Source: Lepraria neglecta (taxonomy: Eukaryota; Ascomycota; Lecanoromycetes; Lecanorales; Stereocaulaceae). From it: a stretch of 64,000 nt of DNA. Each line of letters opens with the position of its first letter. The first letter of the stretch is position 1. Position numbers and translations under genes: made by a program. A model generated the notes under the pieces. The model was not told the DNA's origin. It did not search any database and was given only the letters and a program-made list of their open reading frames with translations. Below, one piece after another: positions 9,900-20,597 of the stretch. Location of the stretch: assembly GCA_033220425.1 (NCBI GenBank), contig JASNWA010000002.1, positions 1 through 64,000 on the forward strand. Direction: 5' to 3'.

Positions 9900-10672
9900 T
9901 CCATCGCATAGCGCATAGCGCTTAGCGTATTCCATATCCCATACCAGTATACCATATCACATCGGTGGCGTTGGCGTTGGTGGTTGCTCAGAGCAAGTGC
10001 AGTATTGCGGAGTTGCGGAGCGCCGAGATTTCTTCTCCCGAAGTCAGGATTCGGCGGCTGCGATATAGGCAACAGTGACCACATAAAACACTTGTGATTA
10101 GTTGCTCTGGTGCATCAGATGGTTGATAGGCAGCGACGATAGTACCCGTAATAGAAAGAATGAGCCAATGTTGATGGATGGCCGCCTGGTGATAGTCGGA
10201 ATTAAAAAGTCGAAAAGTCGAAAATCTGAAAGGAATGTGATTTGCGCGTAGCGCTATGCAAGCAACTAAATAGTGGCGTTCCACCAGCTTAGTAACGATC
10301 TATCCATCTATCGCATAGCGCATAGCGCATTCCATATTCCAAACCAGTATACTATGTGACGTTGGTGGCGCTGGTGGTGATCGCTCGGAACAGGTGTAGA
10401 GCTGCGGAGCGCCAAAATTCCTTCTCCAAAAGTTAGGATATGGCGACAGTGATGTAGGCAACGGCAACTACATAAAACACCTGTAGTTAGTGGCTCCGGC
10501 GCATCAGATGGTCCCTAGTAAGCGACGATTGCATCTAGGTATGAAAGGATTATGCTAGTGTTGATGGATAGCAACCCATAGTAGTCAGAATCGAAATGTC
10601 GAAAGGAAAGTGAGATTCGCGCAGCGAATTACAAGCAGTAGGAATGGTGGCCTTCCACCATCTTAGTAACGT
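9900..10672. repeat. Tandem duplication, two copies of ~375-395 bp
   Basis: Copy 1 (9900-10295) and copy 2 (about 10303-10672) share a CGCATAGCGCATAGCG start, ACCAGTATAC, a GCGGAGCGCC box, CATAAAACAC, a GCATCAGATGGT box, a GTCGAAA run and the end TTCCACCAYCTTAGTAACG. They differ by many substitutions and small indels, so the duplication is old. Frames across it (for example 10284-9988 minus) differ between the copies and are not credible genes. Confidence 0.85.
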
Positions 10673-10674
10673 GA

Positions 10675-10998
10675 CTAAGCCATATTCGGCATAGTATGCT
10701 TATTGTCGGTGTGAGCAACGGTGCGGATCCAGATGTAGATGCCATGCTCTTTCTTTGCGATATTGAAAACTATCAGTGAGGATCGGTGATGGTTAGGTCT
10801 GCAGAGCTTTAGGGCGGAGCTCGCGTGGGTGTAGAAAGTTAGTAAGGTGTTGCCGTTAGGCTCGTTGGTGGCGGGGCCATTGGGCATGCTGCCATTCGGC
10901 CTGTTGCCATTAGTGGCAGCGTCATTGGACCTGTTGCCATTAGTGGTATTGCCATTGGGCGCAGTGCCATTGGGTAACTGGTTGAACGCGATCTCCAT
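10675..10998 (-). CDS. Hypothetical short protein with Asn/Gly-repeat N-terminus
   Basis: An ATG at 10998 opens a 107-codon frame that begins MEIAFNQLP, followed by an Asn/Gly/Pro-rich repeat (NG-x pairs, roughly residues 10-50) coded by a degenerate 18-bp repeat of the type CCATTAGTGGYA. The second half (LLTFYTHASSALKLCRPNHH) is not repetitive. The frame also reads upstream without a stop to about 11,040, so the true start could be earlier. No family is recognised. It may be a remnant exon rather than a whole gene. Confidence 0.3.
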   Translation of the reverse strand: MEIAFNQLPNGTAPNGNTTNGNRSNDAATNGNRPNGSMPNGPATNEPNGNTLLTFYTHASSALKLCRPNHHRSSLIVFNIAKKEHGIYIWIRTVAHTDNKHTMPNMA

Positions 10999-11049
10999 AG
11001 TGGTAATACCGATTTGTATGGCATCGGCTGGAGAGGTGTTCTGGCGATA

Positions 11050-11480
11050 GGAGCATTTTTTGTTTTTTGGTTTTGTTGTTTTGTTAGTTGTTTAGGTTGT
11101 TTGAGGTGTTTAGGTGCTTTGGCGCTTCCATCCCCCTTTTCAGCCAGGCGGCGCCCTCGATGCCTGATAGGTGTATGCTAGGCAGTAGTAGTGGTATTAG
11201 GAACGGCGGCGGATCGAGCAGAGGAATTCCTAAACATTCAAAACAAATCTTTGATGGTGAGGTAATTCTTAGTTACCTTATAAGTCGGCGGCGGGGGTAA
11301 TAATATTCGATATATTGGTGGTGGTGATGGTAGTGGTGATAGTAGTGGTAATGGTAGTAGTGATGGTGAGAATGAATATAAGTATGCGGGTGCTGGTGAG
11401 GATCGCCTATGCATATGCTTTTGGCATTCCTCGCGCAGATGTTGGTTGCGAGTGAGGTGGCTCTGATAGTGCTGGGGTGT
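11050..11480. repeat. Low-complexity spacer with T/G-rich run and GGTGAT microsatellite
   Basis: A TTTTTTGTTTTTTGG run (11,056-11,100) and a (GGTGRT)n stretch (about 11,318-11,375) dominate the segment. On the minus strand the microsatellite would code for His/Tyr runs. No gene is supported. Confidence 0.7.
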
Positions 11481-11499
11481 ATAGCTACAGAGCTATCCT

Positions 11500-12324
11500 A
11501 CTATATAAAAGAAAGGCATGGGAGAAAATAGTCGTCCGCAATTGTCTTCGACGATGCTAATCCACGTGGTCTTACGCCCGTCAAGGAGAGGTACTAATCG
11601 TTCACCGTCACACTGACCCCATACGCTCTGGGGGCAGGATACGGGTTTCGGTCTCCCGGTCGAGCTTCACGTATGTAAGATAACAGATATTGCCAGAGCC
11701 ACCTCCTCATATTCATATTTGTAGGGGTATTCCGGTACAGCAGGTGGTTCTAGCCAAGCTGGGATGTAGGCTAGATATAGGCCCTGTATGTGTTCTTCTC
11801 TTTCTGGGTACAGCGCGCTGAGCTGCTCGTGGATGAGGCTTTCGGTAGTAGTGATTCGAATAGTGTGGTTGGTTTCTTCGTAGGAGTGGCGGTTGCAGAG
11901 TTCTGCTGGCGGGTAGCTTGCGAGCTTTCCGAAGGATAGAATGTAGGGGTCAACGAGAAGGTAGAAGAAGCTTTCGGGGTCGAGGAATTGATTAGTACGC
12001 TTGGTTTTTGCGTATAAATTGCAGAGTTGCTGCTGGCGGAGGACGTGGTTCTTCTGAATGGTTCTTGAGGTGTTGAATGGTTTGGTAGCGCGGTAGCTTA
12101 CCAGGGGGTTGCTGGGCTTAAAGCAACTGGTTGAGCATGTATGGCGACATACTCCGGATCGTGTATCCGGCCGTTGCTACCATTATGATACGGGATAAAT
12201 CCTGGTATGTATATAATAGTAGTATGTGGTAAAGGTTGTTGATTGTTCTATAGTATGGATGAGCATGATAAGCAAGCTTATAGGGCTGAATACTGACTAA
12301 GCTGAAGTCTGCGGTGTTGACCAA
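11500..12324 (-). pseudogene. Unknown gene relic, minus strand
   Basis: An ATG at 12324 opens a 68-codon frame (MVNTADFSLVSIQPYKLAYH). After a frame change, a long frame runs from about 12,115 to 11,660 without ATG (KRTNQFLDPESFFYLLVDPY, NRHSYEETNHTIRI, YLAYIPAWLEPPAVPEYPYK). It continues past one stop to about 11,500 with Cys-containing text (VSCPQSVWGQCDGERLVPLL). Codon texture is coding-like throughout, so it is likely one gene of ~270 codons with an intron or a small number of lesions. No known family is recognised. Confidence 0.45.
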
Positions 12325-12515
12325 ATCCAGCCCTGTATCACCAAGTAAGATGCTATCGCGCAGCGATACCGTGAAAAAAAGGAGTCTTAAATAGTTAATA
12401 AATATTTAACCTTGCCTTTACTATTCCTTATCTACTTATAGTCTATAGTGTATCTTGAAGGAGTTAAACCCTCCCGTTGCAAAGGATATCTGATTATATT
12501 TATAAGGAAACCACC
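12325..12515. other. Short AT-rich spacer
   Basis: This lies between two minus-strand relics and probably forms the 3' flank of the membrane-protein pseudogene. Nothing else is seen. Confidence 0.5.
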
Positions 12516-15040
12516 CTATCCATACGCCTTTCCAATCTCCAGCTCCCTGAATTCAGCCTGCTCAAGCGTGTCCTTATCCCTCCCAAAGAAAATCCTGACC
12601 TGCGAGTCCATTCCACTTGCGACGTTCCCTGCAGCAGCAGTAGTAGCAGTAGGATAGTTCGTTCCATCGTGCGTACGGATACGCACTTCAGTCTTCATTG
12701 TCCGATAGCGTTTAATACCGGAGCCAGCATTTCTAAACAGGGTCGCCGTATCACTTACATCGCCCGCCGTATCGCTGGAGTTCACCTGCCCTCGGTTGTT
12801 GTCAGACGACCGCTCGACAATATAACTAGACCTAGCAGCCAAAACAATGAGATTCGTAATCGAGTCCCAAGTAGTACAAAATTCGCCCTTTTTGATGATC
12901 AAGACATAGACCATATGTATGATGGCGAGCACGGCATGGATAAATAGCACTGCGAGCGCAAGATAATACGCATTACTATCCGTACGGTAAGCTCGCCCCG
13001 TAAGCTGAACAGTCTAATTAAGCATGGTATATGGTAGGTCGGTAGTGTTAGAAGGCCGGGGGAACTTGTACGTGCCGGCTATAAAGCTTGTCCATATATT
13101 TTCGGTGGGTTCTGCGGGGAGGTAGGAGAGCGGATTGGTAAGTTTTGCTCCTCCCTGCGCCAATCCCGTATAGCCGACACGGGATATGCCATCTACGACT
13201 AGAGCGGCGACGACGGTTTCGACGAGGGGTGGGACCAGTTTTGAAGTATCTGTGCTGCTGCCTAGGTTGTCTAAGCTATCTAAGCTCATGGCTGATAGGA
13301 TGGCGGTGATACTGGTCGATGTTGTGTCGTTGTCAGGTGCAGGAGTCAGGTTTTGCAGCCAGTCGATGTTAATCTGGACTGGTCGCCATGGGTGATCTTT
13401 GTCTTCGCCAGGAGTATCGAAGAGGTATTAGTCTTGTATAACTACTGTTTGCTTGTAGAGCTCTGGAACTACTTTTATGGGTAGGCCTTTGTAATTGCCC
13501 ATCACCCATCTGGTATCAACGGAGTAAGTCAGGATAGCCTTTGTGCTGGAATTAGTGGAATTAGGAATTGCTATACTTAATAGTGCGCTGGGAATATCGT
13601 TTATAACTGAATTATTGCTAAGTAAGCCAATTTGAGGAACGTCTACCTATTGCGTCCCGACCTGGGTGGGATTAGAAAAGTTTGTAGGGACCAGCAAGTC
13701 CAGACTATTCCTTGCCTCGTATCTTGGGAGGTAGGGATATTTAGTCCTATTCAGCTTCTTTATTTTAGTATAAGGAATGTGGTAGGGTAAGTGCAGCATA
13801 CCGTTTATAAGCCTGAGCTATCAGAGTCGTTATAGGGAAATGGGTTAAAGATTTCGCAAGACGTTCGAACTGCCGGAAGCCAAGTCTGAGCATAGCCTGT
13901 AGTTGCTTCTTTATCCCGATAGCGCAAGGTATAGTAGCGGCTTATTTCTAGGATCTTTGTCAAAGCGTTATACCATAGCTGGCCTGCGTTCTTCAAAATT
14001 ATTCCTACAGCAAGATGGACTATATAGACGAAAGTTGGCACTACCGGACCTCCGACACGGTCTACACCTCTTATAAAGAGAGAGATATCACGAGTAAGGA
14101 TACCGTCCTGGTAGGTAAATGTTTCTAGGATAACGGAGTGTGATTACCTGAAAAATTCTGCCAGTAACGAATATCCACCCCAAATGCAATCCAGAGTATC
14201 TATAGCTTCCGAGTTCAAAGTAGTAACGTTGGGCGAAGTGTATTAAGAAGGGCCGGTATGCGTATTTATTAACCTTGAAGGCCAGAGGGAGTCATCGTCA
14301 CCCTAAAACCAAAGTGAAGCTCCTCCTCCCGACCAGTCTGTCCGTATACTGGGAATGACCAACACAGCGACGGACGGGCTGGCCAAGATGGAAATTATGA
14401 ACGATGTGATGATAAAAAGACCGAATGCTAATCGTGTACGCCATCTTTTGCGCCATGGATAGCCACTAAGGCCAAAACGAAATTCGGGGGAAATCAGATA
14501 CTAGACTTCTGTGAACGCTTGCTTGGAAGAGAGAAGTCCCAATGGCAGGCCGTTAGATCCACGTAGAAGCTCGATGCTTATAATATCTACGAAAATAGTT
14601 CTAAGTGATGCGACGATAAACAGTTCCTGCTAATGATAAGCGAAGGAGTTAGGTCTAGAAGCAGCAAGAGGAAAGAAATACTAAGACCTTGGCTCCGAAT
14701 TAGAAGCATAACTAATAAAAAGCTTGATAATTCTTATCAGGGTTTCCTGGCAAATCAACGCCAACGAAGCGGCCAGCGAGATTGAAATACGCCAGGACCA
14801 CAGTAGCGAACAGCGCTACAATATAAGCCCAGCATCGGCGGAGAGCAGACCAGATGGATTTTCGGCGCACGACCTTCTCTTTTTCGTCTATTTCTCCACG
14901 CCATAACCAAGCTAACCCAGCACTAATCAAATTCCACAGGCTTTGACCGCAGCGGCGGAACTTTCTGCGACCTTTTAACGCCTTCTCTATAAATACGGAG
15001 AGTTTACCAGCGGAAGAGGATAGAGACGATATTTGCGATA
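12516..15040 (-). pseudogene. Large fungal multi-span membrane protein, degraded
   Basis: The minus-strand text matches a widespread filamentous-fungal membrane-protein family of unknown function. A cytosolic N-terminus leads into a first membrane span (WAYIVALFATVVLAYFNLAG, near 14,830), then an LFxxIISIELLRGSNGLPLG-like segment and a second span (FGLFIITSFIISILAGPSVA) followed by VLVIPSIRTDW. A long extracellular-type region with N-x-S/T sites follows, then a last span (ALAVLFIHAVLAIIHMVYVL, near 12,950) and a Ser/Thr-rich cytosolic tail ending at 12,516. At least seven in-frame stops and two or more frame changes (some may be introns) break it, for example a TAG at about 13,015. Damage is C-to-T/G-to-A in style, consistent with mild RIP. 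The stop at 12,516 looks native. Confidence 0.75.
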
Positions 15041-15146
15041 ATTGTACTCTCTCTCAAGAATTCAAGGATTAATCTTTCAAGAATATAATCAGGGACAGCT
15101 GCAGAATTGAATACTATATATTCTTTCTATTCATCAGGCTAGCCTT
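15041..15146. promoter_or_regulatory. Presumed 5' flank of the membrane-protein relic
   Basis: AT-rich sequence with CTCTCTCTCAAG and TATA-like words upstream, on the minus strand, of the first recognisable coding text near 15,040. No specific site can be defined. Confidence 0.3.
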
Positions 15147-15278
15147 GGCGGGCGGTTAGGTACCCCTACTATATAATCTCGGCTTTTTTTAGAATATCAA
15201 GATCGAGCGCGCGCGCGCGATCGAAAAAAAGTTCCCCGAAAAGGCCGAGATTATTATCGTAGGGGGCGGGCGGTTAGG
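15147..15278. repeat. Foldback MITE-like element with 14-bp flanking direct repeats
   Basis: GGCGGGCGGTTAGG occurs at 15,147-15,160 and again at 15,265-15,278. Between them are inverted arms (CCCCTACTATATAATCTCGGC near 15,163 and GCCGAGATTATTATCGTAGGGG near 15,244) and a central GATCG-(CG)n-CGATC palindrome at 15,201-15,223. The whole could fold into one hairpin. The flanking direct repeat could be a target-site duplication, although 14 bp is long for most DNA transposons. Confidence 0.7.
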
Positions 15279-15602
15279 GAGCCCTGTGCCGCAACCTATA
15301 AAGCCACGAGGTAGCCATTTCAGACTCCTATACGCTACACTCCTAGTAGGAGCTTAATACCTTAAGCCCCGCCTGCTGCCTAGACTTCGCCACTTTCGTG
15401 GAATCCTTCGAGAGTTAAAGCAATTGGGGGATATTTGGAATACAGTCGAATTCTTGATACGGCCACTACCCCAGCGATATTGGGTGCTGAGGCGAACCCT
15501 ACTAACCACACACCCCAGCGCTGAACCCACTAAATCGCCAAGCTTAATGGGTCAGCCCTAGCACTCAAAAAGTCAGGCTGCAAAGTACACGCAGCCACGT
15601 AG
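15279..15602. other. Unassigned segment
   Basis: Mixed-composition sequence before the next relic. Plus-strand codons look weakly coding from about 15,390 but cannot be tied to one frame. It may hold the 5' part of the pseudogene at 15,603-16,371. Confidence 0.35.
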
Positions 15603-16371
15603 GATAATGCTGTGCCGTGCCGTGCCCAGCTGGCGCAAGAACGCTTAACCGAGTTTGGTAAGGCTATTGATAAGGGTAACCCGGCAAAAGATCTCGCTAT
15701 TAATTACCAGTTATAAATGGCCGAGCGGTATTCCGTAGAAGTGACTTTCCTAAGACTAAGGCAAACTCCTATCTATGCCTTGGTGTGCAATAAGATTTAC
15801 CCCTAGTAGCACATCGCCGATACGTTACCTATCTTCGACGCAATAGCGCACAGCCAGGTCATACGGTATTTTTCCTATCGGCTGGGCCGAGCAAACTGAA
15901 GGTACCGCTAAGGCAGAGCCTCCAATTTATTGCATCGCAACAGCTTTAGGGAGTATTTATAGTGATACGACGATGAGGAGCAGGGAAAATGCGTTAGCCT
16001 CCGCCCAACTTATATTGTGAAGGTGTGGGATAAGGGCTTCGGTAAGCGATAGCGGTAGAATAGACGCAGATAAGCTTGCGAGCATAGAATCATATCAAGG
16101 GGCAGAACTGTTTAATTGAACCTGTTCATGTATGAGAATGAGGATGCTTATTACCAGCCGGACAGGACGCTGAGAGGAGTTTGGGAGGTAATTTGGGCGC
16201 TAACGCCGGTGGTATGAGTATCTATTATCCAACGCCACTTCTGACGGCACAGCCTTGACGAGATTGACCGGAGCATCTTATAGGCTACAATTACAGGAAT
16301 ACGGGTGGACGAGAAGCCTAAGATCCTAAGAGTATATTAGCGGAAGCCGAACACCTTGAACAAATAAACTG
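15603..16371 (+). pseudogene. Plus-strand gene relic broken by stops with no frame change
   Basis: One frame stays coherent for ~256 codons with about fifteen internal stops and no visible indel. Readable text includes LAQERLTEFGKAIDKGNPAK, MAERYSVEVTFLRLRQTPIY, HIADTLPIFDAIAHSQVIRY, SLRPTYIVKVWDKGFGKR and LRGVWEVIWALTPVV. The stops fall where Gln or Trp codons would be plausible, the pattern expected of C-to-T mutation on both strands. I do not recognise the family. There is no clear start; the end at about 16,371 is a stop after KPNTLNK. The lack of frameshifts argues that RIP, rather than slow decay, killed it. Confidence 0.55.
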
Positions 16372-17288
16372 ATATTGCTTGTATACCCTTAGGCACACCT
16401 TTTATTGGGTTGATCTACATAGATCTGAAAATATTAACTTTGGGCTCTAAGCTACTTGACTATAATATGCGCTTTATAGATCCTGAATCAGGTCTATATA
16501 GGATTCGTTCCAGGATACGCCTCTTCTGTGGTCATAGCCGCTCAAGGTTATCCCAGTTCTTTTGGGAAAGGAGAAAAGATCACCATTGATACTATTGCAA
16601 AAAGCCTTTTATTTGAAACTCCGCATAGAAACTATATACCTTAATCCATCCTGCATTTAATTCTCTCCTTATATAGTCTTATTAATTTCGCTATCAATAG
16701 GGATATGTAATCTGTATGCTGGTACGAAGATAGATGATCAAAATTATATAAGAAGCGGAGGTCACGTGATAGCTGTAGTGTGTGTCAAGGCAATGCTCAA
16801 TGAAGCTGTTCTCGGAGTATACTTAGGCGTCCAAAGCGTAGACTTCGGAGGCAATTAATTCAGGAAGGGCGTGGGAAAATTGTGGGTTACAACCTTTCTC
16901 AAACAAGCTACCTAGGCTAACTTCCTTACCAGGGTCAGTTAGTACTAGGGGATAAGGACAGAATTAGACAAGGCCAAATAAGTATGGAGTAGTTGGTTGA
17001 TTACCTCATTATGGGCTCATGCGAGCATTGGCCCATATATGTGTACACTGTACTTATTGCAGCTAATAGGCATGCCATTGATACAACTCAACTACGGACA
17101 GTCCCCTATTTTTTATGTGGCAGTCCCCTGTTTAGGCGAGCTTACCCCTATTACTTTAAATGTGGTTCTTTTCGAAAATTTGATCTTTTTCCGTAGCCCC
17201 CCCACCAAAATCTGGTACAAACCCTACGCACCTGGATCTAACTACTATAGAAGCTCAAATCCTTATAAAAGCTTCCCAAAAAGGCAAA
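16372..17288. other. AT-rich intergenic sequence
   Basis: Nothing coding is supported. Two overlapping plus-strand frames at 16,993-17,293 have unlike codon use and no recognisable motif. The segment separates two plus-strand relics and may include the promoter of the second. Confidence 0.5.
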
Positions 17289-19240
17289 TATGAGGCAGGG
17301 TCTTAGTGTTACTAATAAGTCTTATATCTTGAGAGACCCTGAGGCTGCTGCTGAAGCCATTGTCGCCGCCGCCATGTGACCGCCTAGACGGTCCAGTTGA
17401 GGAAGGCCTTAACCACCTGCTGAGTAAGCTCTACTACCGCTGCCGCCGCTAAAGAAGAAGAAGCCTCCTCCGAAGAAGCCTATATCAACCGAATCTGCCT
17501 CCGCTGAGTCCTCGGTAGCGACTCCTACCCCTACCCCTGCCCCTATGCGACCCTCTACCCTCAGCGAGGTGTTCGAAAAGTAAGCCCGCAAGCAGCAATC
17601 GAGTCCTAAAATCGTCCCTATCCCACCTCCCTATATAGTTAGTTAGTTGGTTAGTGTTATAGAGAGGCAAAGAGGTGTTCTCTGGCGTGAAATCTTCGGA
17701 TAGATTTGACTTTGATACCTTCAGCGGTGACTCTATAAAGAAGGTGTCTAATAAGGCTGATAAGAAGGGCTATAAGATAGTTCTTCAGCAGGCTACCGCG
17801 GTGATTGCTTACTCAGGGAACCAAGCTAGTATAACCTCGCAATGCGGTGACTCCTAGGAATGGAATAACGTCGACGGTATTGTAAAAACATAGCTTGAGG
17901 ATAAAAGAAAAGGTGTTACGGTGAAGATTCTATATATATATAATCGAAAGGAAGCTTCTTCGGAGAATAAGTCTTCTTCTTCTTCTCCTATACCTATATT
18001 ACCGCTAAAGAAGAAGGGTAAAGGTCGTTTAGATAAATATACGTTCTCTTCTGATAACAATTCTTCCTCTATAGATATAAGTTCTTCTACTAAGTCTAAT
18101 AATTCTAACTTAAGCTTAGATAAAAAGAAGAAATAGAAAAAATAGAAGGATAAGAAGAAAAAGAAGACGAAAGGGACAAGTACTACTACTAAGTAAAAGG
18201 AATTCTATAGAAGGATAAAGGAGCTAGATAAGAAGAACGGTCGATTTGGATATCAGCTTATAAAGAGGTGGCGTTGCGACTCAGCTTTATATAGTAATAA
18301 GAACTACTATTACTAGTAACTAGAAGGCTCTATAAATATATATATAATACTATTCGATAGACAGATTTGCCGTTGGAATAAAGCTTTGACTGGGGGGCAA
18401 GAAGGATGTAACTGTCGATAATCCACCCGAGAAGGTTAAAAAACAACTGTATATAATACTAGCGCAGGCGCAGAATACGAGGAAGGCTTATAAGGATAAG
18501 GAGGAAGAAGCTCCACCGCCAGCACCCTCACCGATACTATTACCAGGCTTCTAGACAGCGACATCTTATTGGCAGAATCAGTCCAACCCCTAATGGACCC
18601 CGCTTACGCAATATCCATATTTCCTACCTTAACAGCCTGCTTTTCAACCGTATAGACCCTTCTCTTATAGTGCAGCACCTTTCTAGCAGGTCTTACCCTT
18701 TTAGTAAGCCCCTCAGCAAGTACCTTAGCAAGTACTACCGCCTAAGCTAACGCTCCCAAAGCCTCTGCCTCGTAAAAGGCTCCTATCTCGTCCTTCTACC
18801 GCCGAGAATCGCTATAAGCCTGCACCGCCAAGTAGCCCTATCTAGGTAGAGGGAGATATAGGACGGTTGCGGAAGGAATATTTTACCTGGCAAATTGGGA
18901 GGAACCGTAGCGAGCAACCTGCTATTATATCAGCGTTCAAGACTATGGAGAGGGATATATATAGCGTAAGAGATATCCACGGTTTTAAGAAGCCTGACTG
19001 GTTAGAGATGAAGATCCCACCTAGACTAGGCAAAAGACTCGCTGCGGAGGTCAAAATCTGGTTGAGGGAGCGCCAGAATATGGGCCAGAGAAGCTCTCTA
19101 GATGATCTGGTTGCTGTAGCTCTCGCGGAGTGTTATAAGCCGCAACCGTGCTGTCCTGAACGCATGGTTGTCGAACGTTGTCGAACGGGCTTGGCACCGA
19201 GTCGAACGAATCAGTGTCCGACTCGGACAAGACCCTGAGG
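17289..19240 (+). pseudogene. Lys/Ser-rich fungal protein with SAM-like C-terminus, degraded
   Basis: Starting near an ATG at 17,289, the text runs through Ala/Pro-rich and KKKKPPPKK-like segments, FDTFSGDSIKKVSNKADKKG, EWNNVDGIVKT, and ILYIYNRKEASSENKSSSSS. It then passes through long Lys/Ser tracts (KKKGKGR, SSSTKSNNSN, DKKKKKTKGTSTTTK), a Pro-rich stretch, and a C-terminal helical block (18,867-19,130: HGFKKPDWLEMKIPPRLGKR) resembling a SAM-type domain. This order matches a repeated fungal hypothetical-protein family whose role is unknown. Several frame changes and stops break it. The 3' end merges into retroelement A's truncated LTR at about 19,162. Confidence 0.6.
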
Positions 19241-19431
19241 CTTGGCATACTAAGCGACGATAGTAATGATAGTAGTGCGATTAGTGCGATCAAGAATGAT
19301 AATAGTAATGATAGCAGTGCGATCAGTGCGATCAAGAATGCTTGGCAGGGATTTCGTATGTCTATATATGCGGAGTACTGCTTACCACTTAGAGCATCGT
19401 GCTTCACTTCGTATCTAACTTATACTTAGTT

Positions 19432-20441
19432 ATCTTTCTTCTAATAACAGATTATGGCGAAATTCGGAGCAATTCCGCACTTATAGCCAATTAGATTGGC
19501 CCTATATTCAGTGTTCCCTCTCTCGGCTAGCGCCTTCAACCACCAAAAGTTGAATCCGCATCGCAACTTCTTCGCACTACTTCCCCGCGCCACATACTTC
19601 ATATGATATCGAGATGATTTCATATGTTTTGGAGTCAATCATTAGCTTGCTTGCGCATCAAGAATTTTTAGAATCGGTCCATTTGCGCAATAGTTATGAG
19701 CAAAAGAAGCGTTTTCGCCATGTTTTGCTGGCAGCGCGAGCTCAGTGGCAAATGCCAAGCATTGAGCTTGGCTCCCCCGGACCCTGGAACATCGAAAGTT
19801 GAATTCGCATCGCAACTTCTTTGCACTACGTCCCCGCGCTACATACGTCATATGATATCGAGATGATTTCATCAGTTCTGGAACCAAGCATGCGCTTTCC
19901 AACAACGTCGAAATTTTCAAAATCGGTCTATTTGCGCAAAACTTATGAGCAAAAGAAGCGGTTTCGCTATATTTTGCAGGCAGCGCAGGCTCGGTGGCAA
20001 ATGCCAAGCATTGAGCTTGGCGCCCCGGACCTGGAACCATCAAAAGTTGAATGCGCACCGCAACTTCTTCGCAGCGATACCCCGCGCTACATACGTTATA
20101 TAATATCGAGATAATTTCATAAGTTCTGGAACCAAACATGCGCTTTCCAACGCGGTTCGAATTTTAAAATTTGGCTAAGATTTAGCTAAGGAAAGCTCAA
20201 AAAACATGTTTTTGCCTCCGGAGTAACCTAAAGCTACCCCCGCAGCCGCCCCCGAAGCACTAATATACTAAATCCTTAATAACTTTTAATACATTAGGGT
20301 TAGGGCTTAACTTTATATATATAAATTATACTATAAATAGAGGGCTTTCTAATTTTGCTTAAATTTTCTAAGTAGAGTATAAAATAAGCGAGATATAGTC
20401 GTTTTACGGTAATCTTCTGTGAAGATTACGGGCACTCACTT
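19432..20441. mobile_element. Helitron-like non-autonomous element, copy 1
   Basis: About 1,010 bp inserted in the LTR of retroelement A; the same sequence occurs at 48,273-49,295. It starts ATCTTTCTTCTAATAACAG and ends GGGCACTCACTT. A 9-bp hairpin (arm GTAATCTTC, loop TGT, 20,409-20,429) lies 12 nt from the right end. There are no terminal inverted repeats and no clear target duplication. The 5' TC and subterminal 3' hairpin resemble Helitrons, although a CTRR end is not seen. The middle holds about 2.5 copies of a ~248-bp repeat (starts near 19,549, 19,798 and 20,046). It encodes nothing credible. Confidence 0.7.
20409..20429. other. Subterminal hairpin of the Helitron-like element
   Basis: Arms GTAATCTTC and GAAGATTAC around TGT, followed by GGGCACTCACTT. 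The same hairpin is at 49,263-49,283 in copy 2, so it is conserved. Confidence 0.85.
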
Positions 20442-20597
20442 GTATATAATAGATCTCTTAGGCTAGGCACTGAACATATATTATCTAATTATATACTAGA
20501 CCCGCTTAGCATTATATTGAAGCCTACTTCACCCTCTTGTATAGTTATACCTCTATCCTCTATTAAGAATCAATCTACCTACGACTATCAGTACGTA

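Noticed and set aside
16993-17293. Two overlapping plus-strand frames
   Set aside because: They compete in different frames, with low-complexity hydrophobic text and no motif.
19441-20139. Frames with repeated LAFATELALPAKHGE-type text (also at 48.3-49.0 kb)
   Set aside because: They are translations of the ~248-bp internal repeats of the Helitron-like element; they lack starts and differ between copies.
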